Shown here: positions 8,790 to 17,587 of the stretch, one piece after another
Numbering within the stretch: position 1 is the first letter of the stretch
Layout of the letters: each line of letters opens with the position of its first letter
DNA from: an uncultured Prevotellaceae bacterium
GTDB taxonomy: Bacteria; Bacteroidota; Bacteroidia; Bacteroidales; Bacteroidaceae
Assembly: GCA_902801375.1 (NCBI GenBank)
Contig: CADCIB010000024.1
Span: 1-39,429 of the forward strand
Reading direction: 5' to 3'
Length of the DNA: 39,429 nt
Made by a program: the position numbers and the translations under genes
Notes under the pieces: generated by a model
Database searches by the model: none
What the model saw: only the letters and a program-made list of their open reading frames with translations
Told to the model about the DNA's origin: nothing

Positions 8790-10118
8790 ATGAAACAGAC
8801 AGATGTGAAGCCAGTTTCTGGCAAACTGGGCATTTTGGTAGTTGGCTGCGGAGCAGTGTCAACCACATTTATGACAGGCGTGCTCCTCACCCGCAAGGGA
8901 CTCGGCAAGCCGGTCGGTTCATTCACTCAGTACGACAAAATCCGCGTGGGCACTGGAGCCGACAAGCAGTATATGCATGTGGGCGACATCGTCCCGCTGG
9001 CAACGCTCGATGACATCGTCTTCGGCTGCTGGGATGTTTATCCTCAGAATGCCTATCAGGCCGCAATGTATGCTGAGGTGCTGAAAGAGAAGGACATCAA
9101 CCCCGTGCGCGAGGAACTGGAGCAGATCGTTCCCATGAAGGCCGCCTTCGACAAGAACTTTGCCAAGCGCCTCGACGGCGACAACGTGAAAGCCGGACTT
9201 ACCCGTTGGGAGATGGTGGAGGCCCTGCGCGACGACATCCGCCGTTTCAAAGCCGAGAAGCAGGTGGAGCGAGTGGTCGTATTATGGGCAGCCTCTACGG
9301 AAATCTATGTCCCTGTGGATGAGCAAGTGCACTACCGCTTGGAGGACCTCGAGGCAGCGATGAAGGCCGACGACCGCGAGCATGTCGCTCCCTCGATGTG
9401 CTATGCCTATGCAGCGCTGAAGGAAGGTGCACCCTTCATCATGGGCGCTCCCAATACGACGGTCGACATCCCCGCCATGTGGCAACTGGCAGAACAGACG
9501 AAGATGCCAATTGCCGGCAAGGACTTCAAGACAGGACAGACACTGGTGAAGAGCGGTTTTGCCCCCATCATCGGCGTGCGCTCATTGGGGCTCAGCGGTT
9601 GGTTCTCTACCAACATCCTTGGCAACCGCGACGGATTGGTGCTCGACGAACCTGCCAACTTCCGCACAAAGGAAGTCTCGAAACTCTCTACCCTGGAGAC
9701 CATTCTGAAGCCCGACTGCCAGCCCGACCTCTACGGCCATGGCAATGATGAGGACACACAGTATTATCATAAGGTGCGCATCAACTACTATCCACCCCGC
9801 AACGACAACAAAGAGGGATGGGACAACATCGACATCTTCGGCTGGCTCGGCTATCCGATGCAGATCAAGATCAACTTCCTCTGCCGCGACAGCATCCTCG
9901 CCGCACCGCTCTGCCTCGACCTGTGCCTGCTCAGCGATCTTGCCGCCCGCGCCGGCCGCTATGGCACACAGCGATTCCTCTCGTTCTTCCTCAAGTCGCC
10001 TATGCACGACTACACGCAGGGCGAGGAGCCTGTCAACAACCTCTATCAGCAATACACTATGCTGAAGAATGCCATCCGCGAGATGGGTGGCTATGAGGCA
10101 GACGAGGAAATTGATTAA
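8790..10118 (+). CDS. ino1: myo-Inositol-1-phosphate synthase
   Basis: Converts glucose 6-phosphate to inositol 3-phosphate with internal NAD redox, the entry step to inositol lipids. The 442-residue product has the Rossmann segment GILVVGCGAVSTTFMTGV near the N-terminus, the family block GAPNTTVDIPAMWQLAEQ, KDFKTGQTLVKS with the catalytic lysines, and LGLSGWFSTNILGNRDG. An upstream ATG at 8736 is in frame, but MKQTDVKPVSGKLG begins the domain closely. It stands alone between the panCD terminator and a broken minus-strand gene. No phosphatidylinositol-phosphate synthase or phosphatase lies nearby, unlike the inositol-lipid cluster described in Bacteroides thetaiotaomicron. Confidence 0.92.
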   Translation: MKQTDVKPVSGKLGILVVGCGAVSTTFMTGVLLTRKGLGKPVGSFTQYDKIRVGTGADKQYMHVGDIVPLATLDDIVFGCWDVYPQNAYQAAMYAEVLKEKDINPVREELEQIVPMKAAFDKNFAKRLDGDNVKAGLTRWEMVEALRDDIRRFKAEKQVERVVVLWAASTEIYVPVDEQVHYRLEDLEAAMKADDREHVAPSMCYAYAALKEGAPFIMGAPNTTVDIPAMWQLAEQTKMPIAGKDFKTGQTLVKSGFAPIIGVRSLGLSGWFSTNILGNRDGLVLDEPANFRTKEVSKLSTLETILKPDCQPDLYGHGNDEDTQYYHKVRINYYPPRNDNKEGWDNIDIFGWLGYPMQIKINFLCRDSILAAPLCLDLCLLSDLAARAGRYGTQRFLSFFLKSPMHDYTQGEEPVNNLYQQYTMLKNAIREMGGYEADEEID

Positions 10119-10183
10119 TCAATCGATGGTCTGAACCTTAAGAAATGAGTTTTCTTTAGGGGTTTCCCGCTTCTGACCGCATA

Positions 10184-10260
10184 ACCCACGCCGTCCCTCT
10201 CGGGGCGGCGCGGGCCAATACAAAACATTTACATCTCTATTCTTAATGCGCAGAAATTGA
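10184..10260. repeat. GC-rich palindromic element, copy A
   Basis: CCCACGCCG (10184-10192) and CGGCGCGGG (10205-10213) form a hairpin. They are followed by a tail containing TTACATCT and CAGAAATTGA. The same order of blocks recurs at 16850-16929 (copy B). Both copies lie just past the 3' end of a broken minus-strand TPR gene. Confidence 0.7.
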
Positions 10261-10267
10261 AGCGTAT

Positions 10268-10737
10268 TTATCTGACGACCACCTTCCTGCCGTCCTTGAT
10301 GTAGATGCCCTTGGGCAGGCTGCATCGGCGGCATTGTGGAACTCCTGCAAGGCGGCGGGAGCCTCGCCCATGTCCGAGTAGCAGCGGCCAAGGAGGTAGT
10401 GGGCGAGTATACGATCGTTTGCGAACCGACGGGAGGAACGGTTGTCGTAGTAGTCGCAGACGCGGCGCATAAGGGTGGCATGTTCCGCACGGAACACTGT
10501 GTCGCACTTGTTCTCGGCGTTGGTGCGCAGCAGGTGGAAGCGCATGAGGTCGCCCTTCCTCATCTGGTTGGTGTCGGGCAGCAGGGCGTTGAGGAGGGTC
10601 AGCGCGGAGTCGGGCCGGGCATTCATCAGGCTGTCGGCGCTGTCGAGGACGGCGCGGTGCTGAGGCGATGTGCAGGCGAAGAGCATCATGGCCAGCACAA
10701 CAATCATTGCCAAAGGAGCGAAAAATGATTTTCTCAT
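10268..10737 (-). pseudogene. Truncated TPR lipoprotein gene with a foreign sorting-tail remnant
   Basis: The frame starting at 10737 encodes a lipoprotein signal (lipobox MLFACTS) and helices typical of the Bacteroidales TPR sensor/regulator family (DSADSLMNARPDSALTLLNAL, YYDNRSSRRFANDR, AHYLLGRCYSDMGEAPAAL). These proteins usually run to several hundred residues. Here homology stops after about 138 residues and the frame ends at 10243. Right at the break, another frame reads LPKGIYIKDGRKVVVR and stops at 10268. That is the usual C-terminal end of Prevotella surface proteins with a Por/T9SS-like tail. So the 3' part appears replaced by the end of an unrelated gene. It lies 39 bases after the permease gene, at the end of the operon. 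Confidence 0.75.
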
Positions 10738-10776
10738 GGCTACGAAGCTACGTGTGTGGTCAGACGTTCCAGGTGT

Positions 10777-11976
10777 CTATTCCTTTCGGCGCCAGATGCT
10801 CATCACCTTACGACGTATGGCCGTCATGTTGAACAGGCTGACCACAACGAGCAACAGCAGACCTAAGCCGATGGCAGGAAGCATGGACTGTTCGGGAATC
10901 TGCGGGAAAAGCAGCTCGATGGTCTGCATGTAATAGCTGCGCACAATCCACAATATGACGATGGCAATGAGCAGGACGAAGACGTTCAGCAGGATAGTGA
11001 TGAGCTGATAGGGACGCGCCACACGGCCGGGACTGTAGCCGATGAGGAGGAGGTTTTCGAGTTTCGTGGCATTCTTCTGGACGAGCAGGTAGATGCTGAG
11101 CATGAGGATGTAGAAGCTGAGGATGCTGATGACCAGTCCGATGGCCATGACCAGCAGCACCACCATCTTCAGGAAGTAGGTGGTCTTCTCAGCCTGCAGC
11201 TTGTCGTCTTCCACTTCGTAGCCCCGCTGGTCGAGGTATTGAGTGATGCGTTCGTCGGCGGGGTTAGCCACTTCCATCATCAGACGGTTGGGCTCTCCCT
11301 GCTGCCCTGGAGCATACTCGGCATTGCTCCATTCGATGAATGCCTGTGGAACAAGGATGGAGTTCAGGCGGTTGGAGAATCCGATGACCCGCCCTTTGTA
11401 CTCGTCGTGACGGCCATTGGCATGGATGAAGATGACCATGTCGATCATGCCCACCAGTCCGTCGCTTATCTTTGGCAGGTTATGGCTCCTTGCGAAACCG
11501 AAGTTATACATATTAATATAGGTACGCGGGAGAATGATGGGCACCGTCTTGGCGCCGGGCGTATAGTGCCAGTCGGCAGAAGAGACGTCGATGAACTCGT
11601 CGGGCACGCTCTCGAAAGGCAGTTCAGTGTTGAGCAGCGACTGCCCATTGATGCCCATGCGGGCCTCCACTTTGTACTCAGCCCCTATGAAACGTCCCGT
11701 CTTGCGGACGAAGGGCTGGGCGGCGAGGTCGTCGATCTCAGCATTGCTGAAGTCGTGCGAACGACCGGAGAGCGTAGTGGCCGCTCCAATCTTCTTGCTG
11801 ACGATGAGGTAGTCGCTGCTGAGGAAGCTGTCCTGCGCCGTGAAGACGGGCATCACGTCGCGATAGAACTGCACGCCGAGCATGACGATGAACATGCCAA
11901 AGAGGTTGGCGAAGAAGAATCCCACGAACTGCGGGATGCTGATATGCTGTCTGAGTAATTTCCAAACAAGTGACAT
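10777..11976 (-). CDS. FtsX-like ABC transporter permease
   Basis: A 399-residue inner-membrane protein with the FtsX/MacB layout. One membrane segment lies near 18-40. A soluble periplasmic domain of about 220 residues follows (RTYINMYNFGFARS, GFSNRLNSILVPQ). Three membrane segments cluster near 265-390. The segment LENLLLIGYSPGRVARPYQL between the second and third is the cytoplasmic coupling region. It starts 12 bases after the ATPase gene stop, so they form one transporter. MacB/FtsX-type systems use ATP for mechanical work on envelope partners, and the substrate here is unknown. The adjacent DUF4836 lipoprotein is a possible partner. Confidence 0.85.
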   Translation of the reverse strand: MSLVWKLLRQHISIPQFVGFFFANLFGMFIVMLGVQFYRDVMPVFTAQDSFLSSDYLIVSKKIGAATTLSGRSHDFSNAEIDDLAAQPFVRKTGRFIGAEYKVEARMGINGQSLLNTELPFESVPDEFIDVSSADWHYTPGAKTVPIILPRTYINMYNFGFARSHNLPKISDGLVGMIDMVIFIHANGRHDEYKGRVIGFSNRLNSILVPQAFIEWSNAEYAPGQQGEPNRLMMEVANPADERITQYLDQRGYEVEDDKLQAEKTTYFLKMVVLLVMAIGLVISILSFYILMLSIYLLVQKNATKLENLLLIGYSPGRVARPYQLITILLNVFVLLIAIVILWIVRSYYMQTIELLFPQIPEQSMLPAIGLGLLLLVVVSLFNMTAIRRKVMSIWRRKE

Positions 11977-11988
11977 TTTTCCTGGGGT

Positions 11989-12633
11989 TTATAATTTGAG
12001 AATGCGGTCGTAGTCGAGTGGCATGTGCTTGCCGATGCTGGTGATGATGACGCCGGCGCCCTGCGCCTTGGCCTCGTGCATGAGGATTTCGCCCATGATG
12101 CGGCCATTGTTGTCGTCGAGATGTGAAATGGGTTCGTCGGCGAGGATGAAGTCGAAGGGCTGCACGAGGGCACGCATCAGTGCTACACGCTGCTGCTGTC
12201 CGAACGACATGCGCCCCACCTTGGCCTCGGTCTTGTCGGCGATGCCCAGCATGTCGAACCACTCAAGTATCTGTTCGCGGGTCTTGAAATTGGTGAGTTT
12301 GTTCTTGATTTCCACATTCTCAAAGGCTGTCAGTTCGGGAAAGAGGCGCAGCTCCTGGAACAGGGTGCTGACATGACGCATGCGGATGTCCACCCATTGG
12401 GCAACACGGAGCTGCCGGGTGTCCTGGTCGTCGAACAAAATCTTTCCGTTGTAGTCGTGGCGATAGCCTTGGATATAGCTGCAGAAAGTGCTTTTCCCCT
12501 TGCCGCTCTCAGCCTCGACGAGGTAGAGTTTTTCTTTCTCGAAACGCACGTCCTGCTGCCAGATGTCGCTATGCTGCTCTTCTCGCGATGCGAAGACGTG
12601 GGGTATGACGTAATGAAACTGTATGGAATTCAT
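11989..12633 (-). CDS. ABC transporter ATPase with non-canonical motifs
   Basis: A 214-residue nucleotide-binding subunit, small for the class. The P-loop reads AESGKGKST, so the first glycine of GxxGxGKS/T is alanine. The signature is MSFGQQQR instead of LSGGQ. Walker B is FDFILADEP with its glutamate. After it comes HLD (D-loop), then VIITSIGKHM where the switch histidine would normally be in a TH or SH pair. The fold looks intact, but ATP turnover may be unusual. It pairs with the permease 12 bases downstream and is separated from the DUF4836 gene by a repeat-filled gap. Confidence 0.88.
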   Translation of the reverse strand: MNSIQFHYVIPHVFASREEQHSDIWQQDVRFEKEKLYLVEAESGKGKSTFCSYIQGYRHDYNGKILFDDQDTRQLRVAQWVDIRMRHVSTLFQELRLFPELTAFENVEIKNKLTNFKTREQILEWFDMLGIADKTEAKVGRMSFGQQQRVALMRALVQPFDFILADEPISHLDDNNGRIMGEILMHEAKAQGAGVIITSIGKHMPLDYDRILKL

Positions 12634-12641
12634 TTTTTTCA

Positions 12642-12717
12642 GTTGACGAGTTAACGAGTTGACAAGTTAACAAGTTGATACTATTTAAAGTTGACAAGTT
12701 AACAAGTTGTTACTATT
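12642..12717. repeat. Octanucleotide array AGTTRACR, locus 1
   Basis: On the plus strand an 8-base unit of the form AGTTGACR/AGTTAACR repeats about eight times, arranged as 16-bp pairs starting at 12642, 12658 and 12690 with a divergent pair between. It fills the gap between the DUF4836 stop and the ATPase start. Related arrays lie at 30884-30927 and 38538-38558. Confidence 0.75.
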
Positions 12718-12753
12718 CACGAGTCATTATTCACATATATCACTCATATAAAC

Positions 12754-13989
12754 TTATTTCTCTGCGACATAGACGATGGTGTCGATATCGCCGAAAAGGG
12801 GCTGCAACAGCGACTTGACCATCTGAACGGTTTCGCTGTCGCCGAGCCGTGACAGCTGCACCACGATGGCGCAACGGGCGCCTTTCAGCATTGCCTGTTG
12901 CTGGGTGGAGAGCGCACCACGGTTGCTGTCGAACATATCGTCGGCCTTCAGTGTCTTGTCTGTCGACGAAAAGACGTCTGCCGCTCCCCCACTCTTCTGC
13001 GCAAGCATCATGATACGAGGAACCGTAGCGCCTATGGAATCGACCACGACCACCATGTCGCCGTCCACGCCGTTGACCACCTGCCGGAAGTCGAACGACA
13101 CGTTGGCACCCGTGAGCAGACCTTTCAGCGCCTTATTCTGTTCGAGCAAGGTGTAGAAGGCATTGCCTTCCACATTCGACATCCAGGTCAGCGATGCCTG
13201 CGGCAGACGGGCAAGGTACTTCCCGTTCATGGGTCGCAGGGACTTCTGTGAGGCTTGGATGGCCTGGTCGATGGCCTTGTTGAACGAGAAGGTCTCGCCC
13301 TTGACGAGCAGTGTTCCATTGCCGATTTCCATCTCTGCGGCCAACATCACCTGCGACGCATCGGCCTCTTGTGGAGCTCCGATGGCGAAGGCGGCTGCCA
13401 ACGCTTCGGGCAATGCAGCCGTCTGTGCCACAAAGGCCATGGGCGCCTGCATCTCGCTGAGCTTCTCGAAAATGGGGGTATCCTTGATGCTTTGCTTCTC
13501 CGGCTGTTGCATGTAGCGAGCCATCTGCACCACGAGTTCGGCCTGCTGGGTGGCCACAACGGGTCCCATGACCAGCAGCTTGTCGTTGTCCCACGCAAGC
13601 ATCCACGACTCTTTCAACACGGCGAAGCGCTTGCCTTTCCGCTCGGGCAGCAACTTGCAGGAACCCTTGCTCTGCAGGTCGGTCATCCATTGCTCCACGA
13701 GCGATGCCTTCCTGACACTGGCTGCCAGGCCGAAATAGCCATCGGGCGATTCAAACAAATAGACTGTTGAAGAGAGGTCGATGCCACTCTGCTCAATATT
13801 CTCCAAACCAAACAACGCTGCCATCGGCATGGCATCGTCGCCGGCTGCTTTATCCGTTTTCTCCTGCATGTCGATGGCCATCAGTGCCGTGCACCCTCTG
13901 GGTATGACATTCTGATAGGCATCGCCCGTACACGATGTGAGCAGCACGACGAGTGCCGCTCCCAGTATTTCTAATGCTTTCCTGATCAT
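12754..13989 (-). CDS. DUF4836-like lipoprotein
   Basis: A 411-residue exported protein. The N-terminus MIRKALEILGAALVVLLTSC has a lipobox cysteine at residue 20. The next part, YQNVIPRGCTALMAIDMQ, resembles the start of the DUF4836 family (Bacteroidales, unknown function), in which NVIP followed by a hydrophobic strand is typical. The rest alternates strands and helices and ends in DTIVYVAEK. It lies 22 bases after rsmE and ahead of the ABC pair, so an envelope role alongside the transporter is possible but unproven. Confidence 0.65.
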   Translation of the reverse strand: MIRKALEILGAALVVLLTSCTGDAYQNVIPRGCTALMAIDMQEKTDKAAGDDAMPMAALFGLENIEQSGIDLSSTVYLFESPDGYFGLAASVRKASLVEQWMTDLQSKGSCKLLPERKGKRFAVLKESWMLAWDNDKLLVMGPVVATQQAELVVQMARYMQQPEKQSIKDTPIFEKLSEMQAPMAFVAQTAALPEALAAAFAIGAPQEADASQVMLAAEMEIGNGTLLVKGETFSFNKAIDQAIQASQKSLRPMNGKYLARLPQASLTWMSNVEGNAFYTLLEQNKALKGLLTGANVSFDFRQVVNGVDGDMVVVVDSIGATVPRIMMLAQKSGGAADVFSSTDKTLKADDMFDSNRGALSTQQQAMLKGARCAIVVQLSRLGDSETVQMVKSLLQPLFGDIDTIVYVAEK

Positions 13990-14011
13990 TCTTTTTTTCT
14001 GTCTTCCATGA

Positions 14012-14743
14012 TTAAAGCCTGCGCACGAGATGCGCCATCATCACGGCACTCAGCGCCGCTGTCTCTGTGCGCAACCGTTCGCTGCCCAGTGAAATGCTCT
14101 GATAGCCATGATCGATGGCGGCACGCACCTCCTCGGGAGAGAAGTCACCCTCCGGACCGATGAGCACCGTGATGTCGCTGTCGGCTTGGGCATTCTCTGC
14201 CCGACTGACAATACCAAAGAAGTCTTCACGAGGAATCTCCTGATAGCAATGGGCAATGAACTTCAGGCCTTCGCGCGGCTGGGAGATGAACTCGCGGAAC
14301 GACTGCATCTGGTTGACCACGGGCTTCCAGGGCTTGCGACTCTGCTTCATGGCCGAAACGACAATCTTCTCGAGCCTGACGGTGCGCATCACCTTGCGCT
14401 CGGAGAACTTGCAGTTCAGGAAGCTCAACTCGTCGAAACCTATCTCTGTGGCTTTCTCGGCAAACCATTCCACACGGTCCATCATCTTCGTGGGCGCCAT
14501 GGCCAAGTGGATGCGTCCCCGCCATGTCTTCTCCTGAGGAATGGCTTTGTGTATTTCATACAGGCACCGTTTGGTGGCGGCAATGGTCACCTCGGCCTGA
14601 TAAAAACATCCCAAGCCATCCATCAAATACATTTCGTCGCCGCCCTTCAGCCGAAGCACACGCAAGGCATGCATCGCCTCGTCCATAGGCATCTCGTTTA
14701 CGGACGCGGCATCGGGAACGTAGAAAAATCTCTCTTCCTTCAT
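14012..14743 (-). CDS. rsmE: 16S rRNA m3U1498 methyltransferase RsmE
   Basis: Methylates N3 of U1498 of 16S rRNA using SAM. The 243-residue protein has an N-terminal PUA-like part (FYVPD, HALRVLRLKGGDE) and a C-terminal SPOUT knot. The knot is shown by TVLIGPEGDFSPEE near 195-208 and SLGSERLRTETAAL near 220-233, which bind SAM. EKATEIGFDEL and KQSRKPWKP are further family blocks. It starts 10 bases after the bifunctional nuclease gene. Confidence 0.94.
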   Translation of the reverse strand: MKEERFFYVPDAASVNEMPMDEAMHALRVLRLKGGDEMYLMDGLGCFYQAEVTIAATKRCLYEIHKAIPQEKTWRGRIHLAMAPTKMMDRVEWFAEKATEIGFDELSFLNCKFSERKVMRTVRLEKIVVSAMKQSRKPWKPVVNQMQSFREFISQPREGLKFIAHCYQEIPREDFFGIVSRAENAQADSDITVLIGPEGDFSPEEVRAAIDHGYQSISLGSERLRTETAALSAVMMAHLVRRL

Positions 14744-14753
14744 TTTCTATTCG

Positions 14754-15308
14754 TTATTTATTGGCATTCTCTTCTCGTTTGTTCATCTCGTCACGCAGAT
14801 GTGAAGCCAGTTCGTAATTTTCTTCTTCCACGGCTTGGTTCAAAGCCTTTTGCAGCATATCTCTCGACAGGATATTGACAGGCAGGGCCACTCCGGTTTC
14901 TCCCGCATGATAGGCAACCGACTGGCGCGCCATCAGCTGCTCATCCATATAGATGGGAATGTCGGCAGCCATCGACAGCAACACGGCATCGGCAGCCCTG
15001 ATGGGCACCGGCTGGCTGATGTCGTCGCTGCTCAGCACAGCCTGATACTGCCCTGCAGCCACACCATGGATGACGATTTCCATGGGCATCCCGCCTTTCT
15101 GGCGGATGAAGGCCGTGAGCGCTTCGGGTATCAGTTTATGGGTGTCGTGCGTCTTCTTGATGCGCAATTCTGCCTGGTAGGCTGTGGCTTTATCGCAAAT
15201 GACCGACACCTGACGCATTTCCGCTTCATCCGTCAGTATCATCAAGGCCACACCTTCGCCATTCAGTATGCCCAAGACATCCATTACTTTCAGCCGTACC
15301 CGCTCCAT
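14754..15308 (-). CDS. Bifunctional nuclease family protein with UVR motif
   Basis: A 184-residue cytoplasmic protein. Residues 1 to about 130 match the bifunctional nuclease (DUF151/BFN) domain, with RVRLKVMDVLGI at the start and VPIRAADAVLLSMAADIPIYM at the end. The C-terminus LQKALNQAVEEENYELASHLRDEM is a UVR motif as in UvrB/UvrC and ClpC, which mediates protein contacts. The ATG at 15308 is chosen because an earlier in-frame ATG at 15365 would overlap the transporter gene and add residues not typical of the domain. It lies 13 bases after the transporter stop. Confidence 0.85.
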   Translation of the reverse strand: MERVRLKVMDVLGILNGEGVALMILTDEAEMRQVSVICDKATAYQAELRIKKTHDTHKLIPEALTAFIRQKGGMPMEIVIHGVAAGQYQAVLSSDDISQPVPIRAADAVLLSMAADIPIYMDEQLMARQSVAYHAGETGVALPVNILSRDMLQKALNQAVEEENYELASHLRDEMNKREENANK

Positions 15309-15321
15309 AGCATACTCAGCG

Positions 15322-16644
15322 TCAGATGGCAACTTCCTCTTTCTTGGGCCGGAAGACCAAAGCAAAGGCCACGGCTACTGCCAATGCAAAACCGGCGAAG
15401 ATGAACCAGCACGTACGCCAGTCGCCCTGGAGATAGCCGTCCTGCCACGTACAGAAATGATTCACAATCTCTCCGGCAGCCAAGGTTCCTATCGTGGCAC
15501 CCAGTCCGTTGGTCATCAGCATGAACAGTCCTTGGGCCGAAGCCTTGATGCTGGGGCTGCAGGTCTGGTCGACAAACATCGCTCCCGACACGTTGAAGAA
15601 GTCGAAGGCCACGCCATAGACCACGCACGACAGGATGAACAGGATGACGCCCGGCATGGCGGGATTGCCCACGCCAAAGAATCCGAAGCGGAACACCCAG
15701 GCAAACATCGAAATGAGCATCACGCCCTTGATGCCGAAACGGCGCAGGAAGAACGGGATCATTAGGATGCAGAAGGCCTCGCTCACCTGCGAGATAGAGG
15801 TGAGCAGCGTGGCATTGTTGGCCGCGAACGATGTGGCAACAGCAGCATCGGCACTACCCTTGAAACTCGTGATGAACGGACCAGCGTAGCCGTTGGTCAC
15901 CTGAAGCATCATGCCCAGCATGGCCGAGAAGATGAAAAACAGCGCCATGGTGCGCTTCTTGAACAGCTTGAAGGCATTCAGGCCGAAGGTCTCCGCCAGC
16001 GACGTGGCCGGCTTCTTCTCCAGCTTGCACTCAGGCAGCGTCAGGCTGTAGAGGAACAGCAGGATGCCCAGGAATCCCGACACGAAGAACTGCATGTAGG
16101 TGTACTGGAACTTATAGTCGTTCTCGCTCAGGGTGAACGTGAAACCGCTGTCGTCCCAAGCCGCACAGTTGACGAACCACATGGTGGCGATGAAGCCCAC
16201 CGTGCCCAGCACGCGGATGGGCGGAAAGTCCTTCACCGTGTCCATGCCGTTGTTTTTCAGTACCGTGAACGCCACCGTATTGGCCAAGGCGATGGTCGGC
16301 ATATAGAACGCCACACTCAGCGTGTACATCGCGATGAAGAGCGACTTGTTGGGCAGCTCATTTCCGAAGCCCGCGCTATAGCCCATGTACCAGCACGACA
16401 GCATGGCCAGGCCGGCCACCAAGTGGCACAACCCCAGCAAACGCTGCGGCTGGATGTACTTGTCGGCCACGATACCCATGATGGTGGGCATGAAGATAGA
16501 CACAATCCCCTGAAGTGCGTAGAACCAGGAAATCTGGCTTCCCAGTCCCGCCACACCTAAATAATTACCCATGCAGGTAAGGTAGGCACCCCAAACGGCG
16601 AACTCCATGAAGTTCATAAGTGCCAGACGATGTTTGATGTTCAT
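15322..16644 (-). CDS. MFS transporter, nucleoside:H+ symporter type
   Basis: A 440-residue inner-membrane protein with about 12 hydrophobic segments and a central cytoplasmic loop (KLEKKPATSLAETFGLNAFKLFKK). MNIKHRLALMNFMEFAVWGAY and GIVADKYIQPQRLLG match the NupG/XapB (nucleoside H+ symporter) branch. FFNVSGAMFVDQTCSPSIKASAQGLF in the C-terminal half is also typical. It would import purine or pyrimidine nucleosides. The ATG at 16644 lies 28 bases behind a consensus promoter. It heads the minus-strand operon running to about 10268. Confidence 0.85.
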   Translation of the reverse strand: MNIKHRLALMNFMEFAVWGAYLTCMGNYLGVAGLGSQISWFYALQGIVSIFMPTIMGIVADKYIQPQRLLGLCHLVAGLAMLSCWYMGYSAGFGNELPNKSLFIAMYTLSVAFYMPTIALANTVAFTVLKNNGMDTVKDFPPIRVLGTVGFIATMWFVNCAAWDDSGFTFTLSENDYKFQYTYMQFFVSGFLGILLFLYSLTLPECKLEKKPATSLAETFGLNAFKLFKKRTMALFFIFSAMLGMMLQVTNGYAGPFITSFKGSADAAVATSFAANNATLLTSISQVSEAFCILMIPFFLRRFGIKGVMLISMFAWVFRFGFFGVGNPAMPGVILFILSCVVYGVAFDFFNVSGAMFVDQTCSPSIKASAQGLFMLMTNGLGATIGTLAAGEIVNHFCTWQDGYLQGDWRTCWFIFAGFALAVAVAFALVFRPKKEEVAI

Positions 16645-16672
16645 ATAGCTATATACGTTATTTATTTGTGGA

Positions 16673-16704
16673 CAAAGGTAATACAAAAAAATGAAATGTC
16701 CAAA
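16673..16704 (-). promoter_or_regulatory. Promoter of the MFS-nuclease-rsmE operon
   Basis: On the minus strand TTTG (16701-16704), 20 bases, then TACCTTTG (16673-16680). This is a full Bacteroidota consensus promoter and gives a leader of about 20-25 bases. Confidence 0.85.
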
Positions 16705-16794
16705 AATATAACATTAATTAAGGTTCTCAGGCACGCCGGTAACTACTTCACTCCAAGTCAATCACACCTGTATATAGATAGGTATCATCGGAGA

Positions 16795-16846
16795 GCTGCA
16801 GCACGAAAGTGCCTGAGAGGGCTGCAGTACGGGAGTGCCTGAGGCA
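16795..16846. repeat. Two 26-bp direct repeats with small hairpins
   Basis: Units at 16795-16820 and 16821-16846 share GCTGCAG, a GAAA or GGGA turn, then AGTGCCTGAG. In unit 1 GCAC-GAAA-GTGC forms a hairpin with a GNRA-type loop. They lead straight into palindromic element B. Confidence 0.65.
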
Positions 16847-16849
16847 TGG

Positions 16850-16929
16850 CCCACGCCGCCTCCGCACAGTGGGCTTCAGCGGCGCGGGCCTGACAACACT
16901 TACATCTTGTCTGTATGCTCAGAAAATGA
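16850..16929. repeat. GC-rich palindromic element, copy B
   Basis: CCCACGCCG and GCGGCGCGGGCC form the arms, followed by ACAACACTTACATCT and CTCAGAAAATGAA. The order and much of the sequence match copy A at 10184-10260. The last part overlaps the end of the broken TPR frame. Confidence 0.7.
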
Positions 16930-17389
16930 AAAAGCCAGATTTGCTAAAATATACGATTTACATTCATCGCTCACTAAGTCAAGTTTGGACAATGCCAGTT
17001 TCCTTGTATGATTGGCGCTGTCTATCATATTCAGATGCAGATAGAAATGAGACATGTGGTCATAGGCCATTGCTGTAAGTTCTGCATCTTTCAGTATAAT
17101 CGAGCTATTCAAGAATTTACTCGCATATTTTAAACCCAACAAATAATTCTCTGCCTCATCGTTGACTCTGTCAAGGTTCTGATAGATCTTGTTTTTCAAT
17201 AATTCGTCGTTGCCTTGTTCGGCCAGTTCCTCGGCCTGCTTCAGCAGGAGGGTGGCTTCTTCTTTCTTGCCGAGCTCATAGAGGACCACGGCCTTGTAGT
17301 AGAGGGCGTTTGGGAGGTGAGGAGCAGGCGAAGGACAGCAACGCCACCTCAAGTACGATTACCGTATGTAAGCGACAGTGATTCTTCAT
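16900..17389 (-). pseudogene. Second broken TPR lipoprotein gene
   Basis: From the ATG at 17389 the frame encodes a lipoprotein signal ending LLSFACSS and stops at 17276. A different frame (up to 17352) then continues with TPR helices: ALYYKAVVLYELGKKEEATLL, IYQNLDRVNDEAENYLLGL, AMAYDHMSHFYLHLNMIDSA, and ends at 16900. Compared with the family, about 90 residues between the signal peptide and the first complete helix are missing and the join is out of frame. The C-terminal half is also absent. The promoter at 17397-17428 is still intact. This belongs to the same family as the fragment at 10268-10737 but covers a different region of the protein. Confidence 0.75.
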
Positions 17390-17396
17390 GATGGTG

Positions 17397-17428
17397 CAAA
17401 ATTACGAAGAAAAACGGATGCATCCAAA
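17397..17428 (-). promoter_or_regulatory. Intact promoter of the broken TPR gene
   Basis: On the minus strand TTTG (17425-17428), 20 bases, then TAATTTTG (17397-17404). It is a full consensus promoter ending 7 bases before the pseudogene ATG. Confidence 0.75.
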
Positions 17429-17460
17429 GTATTTACACACATTAACGACGAAATGGGTAC

Positions 17461-17528
17461 AAAAAAAATTGATTGTCTCACGACAACCAATCTTTATTAA
17501 CCTTAATAATCTAATACCATGAAAAACA
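17461..17528 (-). ncRNA. Candidate small RNA 2 (about 68 nt)
   Basis: A minus-strand promoter at 17534-17564 would start transcription near 17528. A strong terminator ends the unit: GGTTGTC / GACAATC around a GTGA loop, extended by A/T pairs and followed by eight T. No open frame of useful length lies between. Its segment read from 17518 to 17488 is complementary to 21542-21571 of candidate RNA 1. The alternative is that the plus strand carries an orphan gene leader, since CTAATACC is followed by ATG at 17519 and a 7-codon frame. Confidence 0.55.
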
Positions 17529-17533
17529 CATTG

Positions 17534-17564
17534 CAAAGGTAAGCATTTTCTGCAAACCTGCAAT
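17534..17564 (-). promoter_or_regulatory. Promoter of candidate small RNA 2
   Basis: On the minus strand ATTG (17561-17564), 19 bases, then TACCTTTG (17534-17541). The -7 box is perfect and the -33 box has one mismatch. Confidence 0.65.
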
Positions 17565-17587
17565 AGTTTGTACAAGAAAAATGCAAA